This document shows positions 21,457 through 34,345 of a stretch of 64,000 nt of DNA, piece after piece. Location: positions 17,111,555 through 17,175,554 of the forward strand of contig NC_065875.1 in assembly GCF_933775445.1 (NCBI RefSeq), given 5' to 3'. The stretch is from Argentina anserina. Lineage: Eukaryota > Streptophyta > Magnoliopsida > Rosales > Rosaceae. A program made the position numbers and the translations under genes. Every line of letters begins with the position of its first letter. Positions within the stretch are counted from its first letter, which is position 1. The notes beneath the pieces are model-generated. The model worked only from the letters and a program-made list of their open reading frames with translations. It was not told the DNA's origin and searched no databases.

Positions 21457-24400
21457 ATGAATCTTAGCAACGGAAGAGGATCTATGTCAACGGCGAGTTC
21501 AAGTGGTGCTTGGAAATCGGGGGATACGGTGGTCCCTGAGTTTCCTGCGGGTTTGAGAGTCTTGGTGGTTGACGATGATCCTACTTGTCTTATGATCTTG
21601 GAGAAGATGCTCCGTACTTGTCTATATGAAGGTACACCCCTCTTAATTGGTCTTCTTTAAAGTCTATTTCACTGTTTGTTTGTTAAGTTTCACCGATTTA
21701 ATCGGAGATTTGATTTCTTATCATGTGTCAAAGCATGAGTCTTTGTTTTCTCTCACTCTGTTTCTCATCCATCTTGAATGGATTGTGAATGTGCAGTAGA
21801 GAAAGGGTATGAGATGAACCTTAATTTGGATTTAATTATAGGTTGACCATCCAAGCACTGTGTTATAGGTCTGGCTAGATTCAGTTTTTACTAATCATGG
21901 GTTGTGTTAAAGTTTGAGACTGTTTGTACTTTGTACATGATTGTAGACTTGTAGTTTCATATTACTTGGTTAAAGTTTTGATCTTACTAGGAATTAATCG
22001 TGTTGTTCCAAGATAAGCTTGAGTTTTAATTTGTGGCTTCTGTAGATTTATAGCCTTATTTTGATCTGTAGCTTCTGTGATTGGTGTGATGAGTAACTGA
22101 CATAATTTGTTGGGATTTTTTAGTGACTAAATGTAATCGAGCTGAGATCGCACTGTCCCTGCTTCGAGAGAACAAAAATGGATACGATGTAGTAATTAGT
22201 GACGTCCACATGCCAGACATGGATGGATTTAAGCTGCTTGAGCACATTGGGTTAGAGATGGACCTGCCGGTTATCAGTGAGTATCTTGTTTCAAATACTA
22301 CATATGGTTTTATGCATTACACATAACTGTGTATGTATGAGTTTGACCTGATGTGCGATACATGTAAATCTACAGTGATGTCTGCCGATGATGGGAAAAG
22401 TGTTGTTATGAAGGGTGTGACTCATGGTGCTTGTGACTATCTAATTAAACCAGTCCGAATTGAGGCGCTAAAGAACATATGGCAGCATGTAGTTCGAAAG
22501 AAGAAGAATGAGTGGAAGGATGTTGAGCAATCTGGAAGTGTGGATGAAGGAGATCGGCAACAAAAACCTTGTGAAGAACCAGATTACTCATCCTCAGCTA
22601 ATGAAGGAACTTGGAAAAACTCAAAGAAGAGGAAGGATGAGGATGAAGATGCGGAGGATAGGGATGATACATCCACGTTAAAGAAGCCGCGGGTGGTTTG
22701 GTCAGTTGAGCTCCATCAACAATTTGTCGGTGCTGTCAATCAACTAGGCATTGATAGTATGTTTTCTTCCCTATATCTTTCATCTCTAGTTGCCACCCAT
22801 CCTTGTATATTGAGCTATAATACTCTTACATACAGATCCCTGTTTATCCTTTTTGAGTGTTGCGCCATTTAAATTCTCCTGGAAATTGGAGTCTAAACTG
22901 AATTTAATATTTTATCATGACTCAGCGTTTTGTGATCTACCTTGAGATAAAGTTTTTATGCATCTGTAAAATGATTATAACAGTATTTCTTTCATCAACA
23001 GTATTTGTATTTTCTCATGTTATTCAAATTGTTTAATTGATACAGAGGCGGTGCCTAAGAAAATTTTGGAGTTGATGAATGTTCCTGGGCTCACTAGAGA
23101 AAATGTTGCGAGCCATCTACAGGTATAGTACATTTGTGTTATTTTGAAGAAGTCTGTATGCTAATGAAGAGTAACGCATACAGGCCTTCTTTGCATTTTC
23201 TTTTCTTGTATAGTGTTTCATATGACATGATTAAATATGCTACCTCTTTTAGAAAAACTCACCACATAAACTTATGGAACAGAAATATCGGTTGTACCTT
23301 AGAAGGTTGAGTGGGGTCTCGCAGCACCAAAGTAATTTGAACAACAATTTCATAAGTTCTCAAGATGCATCTTTTGGAGCAATGTCATCACTCACTGGGA
23401 TGGATCTTCAGACTCTAGCAGTCACTGGTCAACTTCCTGCTCAAAGCCTTGCAACACTTCAAGCAGCTGGGCTTGGTAGGTCAACAGCAAAATCTGTCAT
23501 ACCAATGCCCGTTGTTGATCAAAGGAACTTGTTCAGCTTTGAAAATCCAAAATTGAGGCTTGCAGAAGGGCAGCAACATCATAGCAGTGGTAAACCAATG
23601 AACTTACTTCACGGGATTCCAACAACAATGGAGGCAAAGCAGCTTGCCACCTTGCACCAGTCTGCTCAATCCCTTGGGGCTGTGAATATGCAAGTGAATA
23701 CCCATGGAGTCCAAAACAGCTCTCTATATATGATTGGTCATCCACAGTCGAGAGGGCCGACCCTGAATGAAAGTACAGGGACACATGTACCTAGGATTCC
23801 ATCATCAATTGGACAGCCTATGGTATCCAATGGGATTACTAGTGGAGTTGTAGGAAGAAATGGGATTTCTGATGGTGGCAGAGGGACAGGATATAATCCA
23901 GTTCCACAGAACTCCTCAATGTTGAATTTTCCTTTGAACAACCCTCCAGAACTGCCTGTCAATACTTATACTCTTGGCAATACACAAGGGATGTCCTGCC
24001 TCACGCCTAAAGGATCATTTCCAGAAGATGTTAACTCTGAGATAAAAAGATCCGGTGGATTTGTTCCAAACTATGATATTTTTAATGAGTTACATCAGCA
24101 CAAGTCCAACGATTGGACTTTACAGAATGTAGGCTTGACCTTTGATGCCTCTCATCATGCAAACTCCAGTCATGGTAGCCTTGATTCAGGATTTTCTTCT
24201 AACCAAAGGAATGCACAGAGCCGGAATGTTGGGAAAGTTATGTTCCCTATGGGGGCTAGCACTGATCATGGGCATGTGCAAAATACTGGTCAACACCTTA
24301 ACACCGGTCGTATCGTTGATAATGCAGTTCGGATCAAGTCTGAAAGGCTTTCTGATGCATCTCAGAATAACTTTTTTCATGATCAATATGGTCAGGAGGA

Positions 24401-24607
24401 TCTAATGAGTGCACTTCTCAAACAGGTCAGTTTATCTTCCTCTTTTTCTATTGTCTTCTGGTTTTTAATTTGTCATAAAGAAGTTTCAAATTATCATGGC
24501 CTTTTCTTATGTTAAAATCTTGTGTTTTCTAGCAGCAAGGGGGAGTTGGTCCATCTGAAAATGAGTTTGACTTTGATGGGTATTCCTTGGATAATATTCC
24601 TGTGTAG
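21457..24607 (+). CDS. ARR2: type-B response regulator, ARR1/ARR2 class
   Basis: Transcription factor that ends the cytokinin phosphorelay: phosphorylation of its receiver by AHP proteins lets the GARP domain activate target genes in the nucleus. Six exons: 21457-21631, 22124-22276, 22376-22756, 23046-23122, 23283-24425 and 24533-24607; phases agree and give 667 residues. The receiver (about residues 28-145) has the acidic pocket VDDDP, the phospho-acceptor in [12 protein letters not shown] and the conserved Lys in [16 protein letters not shown] basic/acidic stretch precedes the GARP/Myb-like domain ([20 protein letters not shown] to [14 protein letters not shown]), which is built from exons 3-5. 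The C-terminal part is Gln/Asn-rich and ends [14 protein letters not shown], a hallmark of ARR1/ARR2. The last intron has a tandem acceptor, so 666 or 667 residues are possible. COBL7 lies convergently downstream. Confidence 0.95.
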
Positions 24608-26120
24608 AATGCACTCCCTACAATATTCTGTATGATTGCAGTTCTGGTGTATATATAAGGGCCACAACAGAAGTCATTTCTTCTGCAATCACGGTGGATA
24701 TCAAGTTTATTCCAAGGATCCCAATTTCGTATGTTTCTTTATGAATTGCATGCTTGTGCTGGTTTTAGGACATTAAGATCGTGCTGATGGATAGTTGTGA
24801 GGATCAATCATGTCAAAATATATTTGTTATGCATATAACTGCTGCATGATATGCAAAGGCATACATGCAAAATTTTGACTGGCTAGCAAGAAACTGCTAT
24901 TTCTGGGGTCCTGGGGAAGAAATTAGCGCATGTTAAGTATTCTAAGAGTAGGTTTATTGATACATCTGCAGGCCCTGTAGGAGCCTTTTCTAACTCTAAT
25001 AACATAAAGTTTGCCTTTCGTAATCTACTTATTTTGTTTTTTGTAATCTTTCTTTCTTGTCAAGATTTCAGACTTTGATGTACATAAATTTCACTTGTTT
25101 GCTCAGCGCATAAGTCTGGGCGTTTATTTCTGGTTGTAAAATTTCTAGGGATTCTATTTCTTGCTGTCACCCCTATTCGTCATAATGGTTCTCCTATCCT
25201 CATTGGATCTGTTTCCGAGATAATTATATGGAGAAATTTACATTGATAAACAAGACAGCTCAAGATTTCATAACGAAGTATATGTTTCAAATGCAGTAGA
25301 GTGCCCTAGAAACACTCGTTTCTAATTGCTACCGTAAAAAACAGAACAGGTCTACATCTAAGTCGACTAATAACTAGAACAAGACCACGTAAACGGTTCA
25401 TAGTATTTGAACAAAGGTTGAAAGCTTGAAGCCACATGGCTGCAGGTAGAGAGTACTGGCAAACAGGAATAATACAACAAACATGAACTGGTCGGATAAG
25501 GCGTGGTCCAAAATTGGTCTGAAAATGAAGCTTAAGAATCATTCTTACATTTAGAAAATGAGTAAAAAAGAGAGAAAAACGAATCCTACAGAATAGAATC
25601 ATGTCAGTTGAACAATCGAATAGTTGCTTACGTATTGCATGGAACAAGTAAAAGCAAGTATAATTTACGGATCCTGGGCACAAATGACTTGTTCTAGGCA
25701 CGGATGACTAGTTCTGCCTGTGCATTTAACCAATGCAGTGGTGCTACTCGAAGAAAATTTTGAGTCCATGATCGATATACTAAACATCAATAGAATTTCA
25801 GACACTCGAAACAGAGATTATATTGAATCTTCACCAAAGTATATATATGTAGCAAAAGAAATCTGAGCAAGCAACCTAGTTAGATAGTTGTTTATACAAA
25901 ATGTAGACCGATCAATTATATGTAGCTCTGTCACTTGAAGATGAACTGCAGTACCACCAATACAAGATTCCTCATAACCCTAAAAAATACCAATCACAGA
26001 TGGTTGGCAGCTGAGATTCGGCAAACTACCTCCTCGTTGAGCATATATATCAATGTCACCACAGAAAGAATGAAAAAATGAGCAGCAGCTAAGAGATCTT
26101 GAAGTGCCCTCAATACTTGG
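24608..26120. other. convergent 3' spacer between ARR2-like and COBL7-like genes
   Basis: Holds the two 3' untranslated regions and AT-rich spacer. The open frame 25306-25701 (-) has no recognisable motif and is probably chance. Confidence 0.5.
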
Positions 26121-28548
26121 CTATTGCTGCATCAGCATGAACACTGCAGCCATTAGGAGGACAGTAAGCATCAAAATGGCTGAGCTTGTTTTGACGGCTC
26201 TGTGAGCACTGCTTGGGATGATATCTGGAAGAGAGCACTCCTCCCCATTAAAGAACACTTTTGTAGGAAAGCCATCTCTTTTAGCCACATTAATTCCAGG
26301 AGTAAGCTTCTTTGTAAATGAGATCACCGATTGCTGCTTCCCGGGAACTCTCGGATCCTTCTCCGGGTTTTTTCCATCAACTTCTGCCACAAGGTAGTTC
26401 AATCCTTCAAGACCCTGCATAAACACCGTTTTGTTGACCCCATCTGTTTCCACAAGAGTAGCGTTGAAAGAGTACATTTTTTCGAAACCAGGAGAAGCTT
26501 TATCCAGTTGTACTGCAGCAAACCAATCGGCAAAAGAAGTTTCATCCCAGTTAAAGAGTGTAACCCTTGCAGTCCATCCTTTAGTGTAGTCTGAGAGTAA
26601 GTGCCAATTAATGCTGACACCACAGTTATCACCACAGGGAGTCGGGTTCGGATCTGGTAGGTGGTAAAGCTCAGCCCAAGCTTTTGCCTTGACAGATCGG
26701 TTCACAAAGGGAACAAGAAGTGACTCTGGTGGAAGAAGCATCGCCGGTGCTGTTGTGCTACAAGTTTGAGCTGTGTTACTAGGGCACCCACATGCACAAG
26801 TTTTACATGGTATAACAGATTCGTTGAGGTAAGAAGAAAATGAAACACAGCATCTAGGGCTTGCTCCCTTGGCCTGTGTAATATTGCACACAACCTGCCA
26901 GCTAGCTACTGCAGTTGAATTCACTGGTAAACCACTTGCATCAGGGAACTGGCTAGGACTCACCCGAACGGGAGGACCACATTTATAATCAGGGTTCAGA
27001 GAGCCATTGATTGCCCAGTTTTGAGGTGGTATGATCACAGAGCGGTTGATATTTGGTGGCATCTTATAGACTTCCATTTGGAATGAAGATTTTGACTTGC
27101 TTGCATCCATTGTTTTTGGCAATATAGTACCATTTCGGCAACAATAAGGGATTTTACCAAGATTAGTGTCATTGGTCTTTTCAAGAGGCAGATCAATAAT
27201 GGTTGGCCTTTTTTCACAACTCAGGACATTTGCAAAGTCTAGAGTCCCCCAGTATTGACCTTGTTCCCCAAATATGCAATCAGAAGAATCAACAACAGAT
27301 GGATAAGCCCCTCTCATTGTATTGATAAACTCTAGCGCCATCCAGTCCCAGCTCAACTTCCAACTGTCAAGACGACCTAGAGCGTTATGGTTTTCTATTG
27401 TAACTTGCGCCAAGTAACTTGATTCCTGCGTCCGGGTCACATCATACATGATCGACAGATCGCCATTCTGGCGAGGAAGGAAATCTCCATCTACAGTGAT
27501 GTTTGTTTTCACCGTAGAATCTACAACGCAACAGACTTCCATCACACTCTTCCCTGAAACAAAAACATGATTTTAAAAAAAAAACCGTAAGAGCTTTGCT
27601 AAACACACCCTGAGAAATTCAGCTACACTAACAAATTCATCCACACAGCAAGAATGCCAACAAATGTTCTAAAAGTGATAATGTAATGACACAAAGGAAA
27701 CACGACTCTTTTCCATACATAGCATAAGCTGAACCTACATTACGCACGAAAACAATCTCTACCATAAGTATAAATCAACGATCCACAGACTCGAGTAAAG
27801 ACCTATCGAAAACAGTAACTAACAGGCAAATCACATGATTTAGACGCCGATAAGCTGAATCTATTACATCAGGAAACAATTCAAACAACTTATATTACAA
27901 TGGCCATAAAAATAGGGCGAAATTAAATCAAAATGTTATATACAGAGCAAGTCAGATAATCCGAAAAATGTAAATGACAATTAAAAACAAAAATTCAAAC
28001 TAAAACAGAGCAAAATAGAGGAGCTGACCTTCCGTAGAGGCCTTGGGGCAACGAAAGCCGTCATTAGCCAACGAGATATTCGCCGGCATCGGAACATTCG
28101 GCGGCTTCACACCGAACTGCGTCCCCACCAGCTTCACCTGCACCTGCATCTGCGTCAAGTCGCCGGCGGTCTTAATCGCCGTCTTCAGATCGGTCTGTGG
28201 GAACCCGACGAAAACGGTGCCGTTCTCCACGCTTCCGGGATACGCACTCCCGTCAGCGAGGACAGCGCCGTCGGCGGAGACTAAGTACTCGCCGTGCTGA
28301 AACCCTACGAAGACCTTCCAGGACTTGAGGTCCTCTTCGCCGTTGTTGAGAACAGTGAGGAGGGACTCGAAGCGGTAGGGCTGGCGGGGCAGAATGGTGG
28401 GGGCGATCTGCTTGCCGTCGGTGTAGGAGTAGGAGATGAAGACGCCGTTGCAAAGGTCGGCGGTGGGCTGGGAGAGGGTGAGTGGCAGGGAGGTGTAAAT
28501 AGCGAGGAGCGCGAGGGTGAAGATGAAGGGCCTGGTCGTGGAGGCCAT
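26121..28548 (-). CDS. COBL7: COBRA-like protein 7, GPI-anchored
   Basis: Member of the COBRA family, extracellular GPI-anchored proteins that act in cellulose deposition and oriented cell expansion. Two exons, 28548-28029 and 27553-26121, joined in phase 1 (TEG-KSV), give 650 residues, the size of the long COBL7-11 subgroup with the extra N-terminal part. The N-terminus is a signal peptide ([20 protein letters not shown]). The COBRA domain shows the typical Cys motifs: [24 protein letters not shown] and CKTCACGCP. Many N-x-S/T sites fit a secreted glycoprotein. The C-terminus has small residues followed by a hydrophobic tail ([20 protein letters not shown]), the signal for GPI attachment. 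The assignment to COBL7 rather than COBL8-11 is supported by its neighbour ARR2, as in Arabidopsis. Confidence 0.93.
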
Positions 28549-28577
28549 GGTGTGAGGGTTTTTGGAAATTTTGAATT

Positions 28578-28610
28578 GAGAGAGAGAGAGAGAGAATGGG
28601 ATTTATATAT
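28578..28610 (-). promoter_or_regulatory. TATA box and GA-repeat leader of COBL7-like gene
   Basis: On the minus strand a TATA box (ATATATAAAT, 28601-28610) lies about 55 bp before the start codon, followed by a run of CT dinucleotides (28578-28594 on the plus strand is GA-rich) in the short leader. Confidence 0.55.
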
Positions 28611-29219
28611 GTCTGAAGAAGAGGAGAGAGTGGAATGCGTACGTGGAATCTGTGATTTTGAAATCGTGGATTTATTCTATTGGTTTGTTTTAATTTATTA
28701 ATTAATCTTAGACTAGACTCTTAGTATTCTTTAACCACAACGGATGATCGAGTTTGTACGAGTTTTTCAGGTGTGTAAATTCTGTACTTGGGTGGTGTTT
28801 TTTCGTGTGAAAATGCTCGGGTTGATGAGAGTTTTAGGTGAGGAAACTTCATACTTGAGTTGGAATACAATAAATTGTTGGTGTTCATTACAACAAAATT
28901 CTTATATATTCTTAGTCGCTTTTTAACTCACTAACATTTTTTGAAGTTAAATACTGTTTCATTTTTAAGACAGTTCGTCATGATCTATTCTTGCTCGAGA
29001 AAGAGTATATGAACCTGACCAAGAAATTATTATTCATGTTCATAGGCCGTGACATAGATATTTTATATCCTTTGACGCAGAGCTTTAGGCGTGGAGAGTT
29101 CATACCTCATACTCGAGTTCAAATAACTGGATGCTAACTCTCAACATTTATTGAAACTAAATCATTATATAATCATAGTTGCATCACTAGCTAAAAGTTA
29201 AATGCTGATTTACATTTAG
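28611..29219. other. upstream spacer of COBL7-like gene
   Basis: Promoter sequence, then AT-rich DNA that may belong to the decayed LINE whose RNase H end is seen at 29220. No intact frame. Confidence 0.4.
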
Positions 29220-29450
29220 AATTCGACATATTTTCTGAGAAGCAAATTGTGTAGTCGATAGATTAGCTCACCTTACTTGTGAGTCTTACTTAGATGATGT
29301 TTGGTTAGATGAAACTCCAGCTATCATTTAGGATATTCTCTACGAGGATAAGTGTACTAGTGATTATATAGCACGGCGTACAATTTATATGTCCCCCCAT
29401 GTAAAATTTTATAAATATTTTAATAAATAAAACTGGGCGTGGGGCTAAGC
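29220..29450 (+). pseudogene. LINE RNase H-like 3' end, relic
   Basis: In one frame from about 29225 the sequence reads HIF-stop-EANCVVDRLAHLT, then SYLDDVWLDETPAII-stop-DILYEDKCTS. The phrase REANxVADRLAHL followed by DDVWLDEAP is the usual end of the RNase H domain in plant LINE polyproteins. Two stops (about 29237 and 29325) and missing upstream domains show it is a remnant. Downstream AT-rich sequence with TAAATATTTTAATAAATAAA looks like its 3' tail. Confidence 0.6.
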
Positions 29451-29466
29451 CTCCTATTTAAGCTAG

Positions 29467-29829
29467 GAAAAAACTTGCGTACAAACTAGTATGTACGCGT
29501 GCGTCCAAACTCTCATTTATTTGCACACTTTGCGAATATAAATACATGATTTTAACCGTTCAAAAATTTAGTTTATTACTAAAGATCATTTCTGTAAAAT
29601 ATCAACATAAACAAAAATCGTCTTCATAGTCGATTGCATCAAACAAATTGACGATTGATCATGAGACTATGAAGACGATTTTTGTTTATATTGATATTTT
29701 ACATAAATGATCTTTAGTAATAAACTAAATTTTTGAATGGTTAAAATCATGTATTTATATTCACAAAGTGTGTAAATAAACGAGAGTTTGGATGCACGTG
29801 TACATATTAGTTTGTACGCAAGTTTTTTC
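29467..29829. mobile_element. foldback MITE, 165-bp arms with 33-bp loop
   Basis: The arms 29467-29631 and 29665-29829 are inverted copies with only 9 mismatches (about 95% identity). The ends read GAAAAAACTTGCGTAC and GTACGCAAGTTTTTTC. Almost the whole element is hairpin. The flanks AAGCTAGG and CAGTTAGG resemble an 8-bp target duplication (6 of 8). It appears to have landed in the 3' tail of the LINE relic. Confidence 0.8.
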
Positions 29830-29837
29830 AGTTAGGC

Positions 29838-32800
29838 TGAGTTCCAAACCCCTTTAAAAAAAATGTTGCTTTACATTTTAGACGGATTTGAATAAAACAC
29901 CGTCACTTATTAGAGCTGACGCTCTATTCTTGGTCGGATTTTTATCTCGTAGCGCTGATCGTAATTGAACTTAGTTATAATGACTAGAGGAAGGGAGTTG
30001 TTGAAAACACGGTGTAATCTCGGTTTTGAACAACTAGTTTGATTAATTAATCAATGTATAATAATTTAGACACTGTTAACTGTTGCCGTCCTTGATTGAT
30101 TCAAATGAAGGTTCGTTCAAACGTGAAAGCGATTAGCAAGAAATGATTCTTAATTTGTTTTTTGTTTTTGTTTTTGGAAATGTGGGAAAGCGGCTTCTAT
30201 CGATTTTGTTCTGTTCCTTGTCTCAACGGAACACTCCTTGTCTTGTGCTTCCCTCTATGCACATTTGAAATCCGCGTCTTGACGCTGTCGTGGGGACCAC
30301 TGGAGATGTCAGCCTTCCAGAGGCAGACTGGGCTAGTGTTGGGTTTGTTTATACATTTGATTGCAATGTGGGCCTTCAGCCTGAGGGAATACCCAAAACA
30401 AATTGGGCTCTTGTGAGTCATGAGGTATGTGCAGATGCAGGTGTCATGGTTCATATCGGTGTCACGGTCACCTTAATCCTTATGAATAAAGGATTTAAAG
30501 CATCCCCGTTGGAGGTTATTCGCTGGACAGTATGCAAATGTTTTACTTATGTTTAAATTATGTTTATATGAGATGAAATCTTGGAGGAAGCTAAATTGTA
30601 GTTTTTTCGGTATAGGACCACTGATTTTGTTGAGCAATTGCTTTAAACTTTATCATGCAAATGTTTTACACAGTTTCGGGAGAGTCGGAAGGATATGGCG
30701 TATTGAAACATGCTATATATCCAACTAAGAAACATGAGTTTCAAGATGAAAGCTATCTCTAAATGTTTAGCATAAAATATGTATGTAAATCACGTGCTTT
30801 GTACCCATATGTAAATCTTGAAGAAATAGGCAGCAGAATAATCTTGAAGAAAATATTAAATAGAACAATTAAGAGATATGCAGCGAAATAATTCAAAGAA
30901 CTTTATTTTACTATCGAATAAATATTTCAAACAATTGACAATGAATGATCAATGGTAATATTGAGAAAAATAAAATTACTTCACACTTGAAGAACACGGT
31001 CAAGTGTAATACAAAACCACGAAAATCTTTACTGCTACGAAGGACGTTAACGCCACGAATGTCAAGAAGGACTTGAATGCCATGGAGGTCACTCAATATA
31101 GCCACAAAGGTCCCTTGCCGCACATGACTCAACTATGATCTAAAGATCTAATCGCTCAAAACTCCTTCTGTGCCTAACACACTTGCACCGTGCATGCTAA
31201 AATAATCGACTTCTCTCTTCTATCACCTAGATAAGGAATATAATTACTCACATAACAACCTTTTTAAAACTCATGATACATGTAACTTGGCATCATAAGG
31301 TGGAAATTGATCGACAGCAAATAAGAATTATGAATTGATCGTGTCGGTATATATGTCATGGTGGTATAGAGGAATAAAATGCCCTAAAACTATCCTCACA
31401 GGAATCATAATACCATTTATCCTCATCAAGCGCACAATTCCTACCACACAAGTCCCTTATATTTCAGGGTCCCAATTTTGTCTCTAAGCAATGAGTCACG
31501 CCTAGGCGGCACACATGTCTGTATTAGTGTCTGTATATAAGGTTGTGTCACTTGTATGTATAGTTTCTTTGGGTGTATGTATTATGTGATCCTGATTAAG
31601 CACCATGTCAAAGTCGGAGTGTGGGCCAGTTGATTTAGTGGAACGAGAGGGACCAAAACAAAGATTTGCATAAGCAAAAGGAGGTGATCGAGTCCGAACA
31701 AGTCACAATCTATCATATTCTTGTTCATCAGTTGGCTCACAATAAAAACTCATCAATATACATCGTCTCTCACATTTGCTAATGTCCTACCTAATTGATT
31801 AACGCCATGTATATCTCACAAATCACTGTACATAATCGATTTGCAGTAACAGCACCGTTTGGTTTTTGACTCCTTAGCATGTGATCCAGGTTTTAGAAGT
31901 TAGAATTGGCATTAATTTTTCAATTAATTACCAAACGTAACGAAACAAATTATGAATTTATGCAGTCATAAGATCGATGTAGAATATCAGTAGAAGCTCG
32001 AACTGTTTTGGACACTCAGAAAGTGCAAAGGAAGCGTTAAAAAGATTGAGGATGCATATATGATGAGTTACGTTTAAGATTCTAACAACTTAATTGTATA
32101 TGTAACTAGCTTTTGATTTGTACGTACCAAAATTATCAAATTAGCTTTTGATGTGCTTTGAAGAAAACCTGCTTTGTTAAACTATAAAAGCAATTCCGGG
32201 CTCCCTGCATGTTGATTGTGTTCAGTCATTACTCATTAGCATTAGAAATTCTATAATATTGCTGATGGTTCTGATCTAATATCGTACTAAAATCAAAATT
32301 ATAGCATGCATTAATCATGTTATTGAGTTCGGACTAATTAATCAATGGCCGTGGCCTGAATATATTGTAATCTTGAAAAGAAGTTACTCAAATTAGCATG
32401 CATTAATCATTGTATCGTCACTACTCACTAACCAGAAGATGGGATCTGTAGATCACTAGATCGAATCATTCTCCACAATTGTGAGATTGAGTTGTGACGA
32501 CTGAAAGACCATTCAAACAGCTGGAAAGTTAGCTAGGCCACAGATATTTACTTCTTAATTAAGGATTAAGCCAGCCTATATTCTTAAGGAGCTTAAGGTA
32601 CGGTGGAGATCACTGTTCTCATGCAAACATAAATGTAACAAATTAACTTGGCTTATATTGTTATATATCTATAAGTGTACAAATTCGGGTAGATGGCGCG
32701 AATGAAACGAGGTTCCTCCATCCCACATTGATCAGAGCTTCGAATAATTAAGCAATAACTTCTGCATGCTGTATATATAATCTGCATTTCGGTATCAGGT

Positions 32801-33172
32801 TCCATTCTTCAATCTTCTTCTTTTTTTATGTGAAAATTCCTTGAAAGCCTTACCCAGCCATGTGAGGGCTTCAATATCTTATTTTGGGGTCTTACTTGAG
32901 TCCGCCCAATATTGACCCTTTTTTATTATTTAGCCGGGCTGGACAAATTCCGATTTGATTCGTCTGTTTTTGACCGGAACCATTCCGCGACTCAAGGGTG
33001 CAGTATTTAACACACGAATAATGTTGTCATTTGTTAAGAATGACTTACATACATGCATGTTAGTTGTAAGAACACGTACCAGACATTTTCTCCAATTTGG
33101 AGATGGACATGGAGTAATCCTCTTGATTACTAAACTTATGTTCTCCGTGAATCAGCTAGAGTTGTTATTAGT
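29838..33172. other. long intergenic stretch where an ARA1-like gene would be expected
   Basis: AT-rich, without a recognised gene. The overlapping frames at 30162-30556 have no motif I know. I searched for large kinase-like coding sequence and saw none. Confidence 0.5.
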
Positions 33173-34345
33173 ATTATTAACAGTGTTTTAAAACGCTAAA
33201 ACGTACCTCAAAGCGTTTTTTTCGAGAGTATAGAGGCGTAAGGCGTAAAAAGCGTAACCCTTGCGACATAAAAATAATAAATAAACTTATTTAAGTGTAA
33301 CTATTATTCTTATACATATTACTTGAAGAATAGCTTATAAAACATAACAATTGTCATGCATACATATATTAAGTAAAGTAGCAAAAGTCTAGATCCATAC
33401 AATTCAAAAAGTTTACCGACATAACTTGATCTACTGTAAGCCCCGAAATTATTGACGAGCTAAGTTGAGATCGTATGGTGATTATTTTACAATCTCGGTG
33501 ATTAATTCAGTAAATGCTCGAGAATATTATTTATGAGTTTCGATTAAGTGAATCTGTTGATCGAAGAGCATGATATTAAAATATACGTTACGACGAGAAC
33601 GTAGAAATTTTCGGAGAATTTTCTGGGTTCCAGAGTTATTATAATAAGGTTTGGAAATATAAGGAATGTATTTAGAAAATGGGAATTAGTTACGGTGCGA
33701 TCTTAGCCGTAGAAATTGATCAATTAAATCCTAGCCATTGGATCATTAAATTGGCTATGATTAATATTGGAAAGAAAACAAAAAGCTTCATTTTATCCCA
33801 AAAACATATTCAGCTCCCGAGTCCCGACCTCATTCCTCTGCAACCCAACGACCGCGCGACTTCTCGACATGATTCCACCGTCGTCAGGCCGTGTCCGGCC
33901 AGTGCACCAGTCGCGTTGTGACCTCCTCCTCTCCGCTGTCCTCCCCATGTCATGCCTCGACCTACCGCTGCCGGAGAAAGGAGAATCGAAGAGGGGAAGC
34001 ACCGACTGTTCCAGGTTTTCTTCCGGCGAATTTGCAACGTTTTCCGACGTCTCCGACCACCGATTGGGTTGTTCCCGGTATAGGTTCTCATCTCAACTTC
34101 GTGATCTACGTGTTTGTGTTCTTAGTTTATCGAATTGATGAAGTTTTGATCTCTTTGGGATCTGTGATGCGGCTCCTCTCTTGTTTTTTGCGTCTTGGTG
34201 CGCGTTTTTTTCACTTTTTGCGGCTTAGTGGAACGCTTTTTGCGCCTCTACGCCTTTCTCAAAAAGACGAAGCGTTTTCGACTAAGTGTTGAGCTTTTTA
34301 AGCCTCAAACGAAACAGGCGAGTTTTTGAAAACATTGATTATTAG
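33173..34345. mobile_element. non-autonomous hAT element, with composite inside
   Basis: The element is 33181-34337 (1157 bp). The left end CAGTGTTTTAAAACGC and the right end, read on the minus strand, CAATGTTTTCAAAAACTCGCC are hAT-type TIRs. The 8-bp flanks ATTATTAA (33173-33180) and ATTATTAG (34338-34345) agree at 7 of 8. Both ends carry GCGTTTTT and GAGGCGTA-type motifs. Inside, from about 33436 (TGTAAGCCCCGAAATTATTG), the sequence looks like a piece of an LTR, followed by a GC-rich stretch (33820-34090) with overlapping frames on both strands that match nothing known to me. Confidence 0.75.

Noticed and set aside
30162..30556. Two overlapping plus-strand frames with moderate complexity
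   Set aside because: No known motif and no flanking exons; could be an old repeat, but nothing supports a gene call.
32195..32225. GGGCTCCCTGCATG similar to part of miR160
   Set aside because: Match covers only part of the miRNA and no complementary star sequence is found nearby.
33679..34292. Overlapping frames of 70-133 codons on both strands
   Set aside because: All fall in the GC-rich inside of the hAT element; GC-rich DNA has few stops, and no protein family is recognisable.
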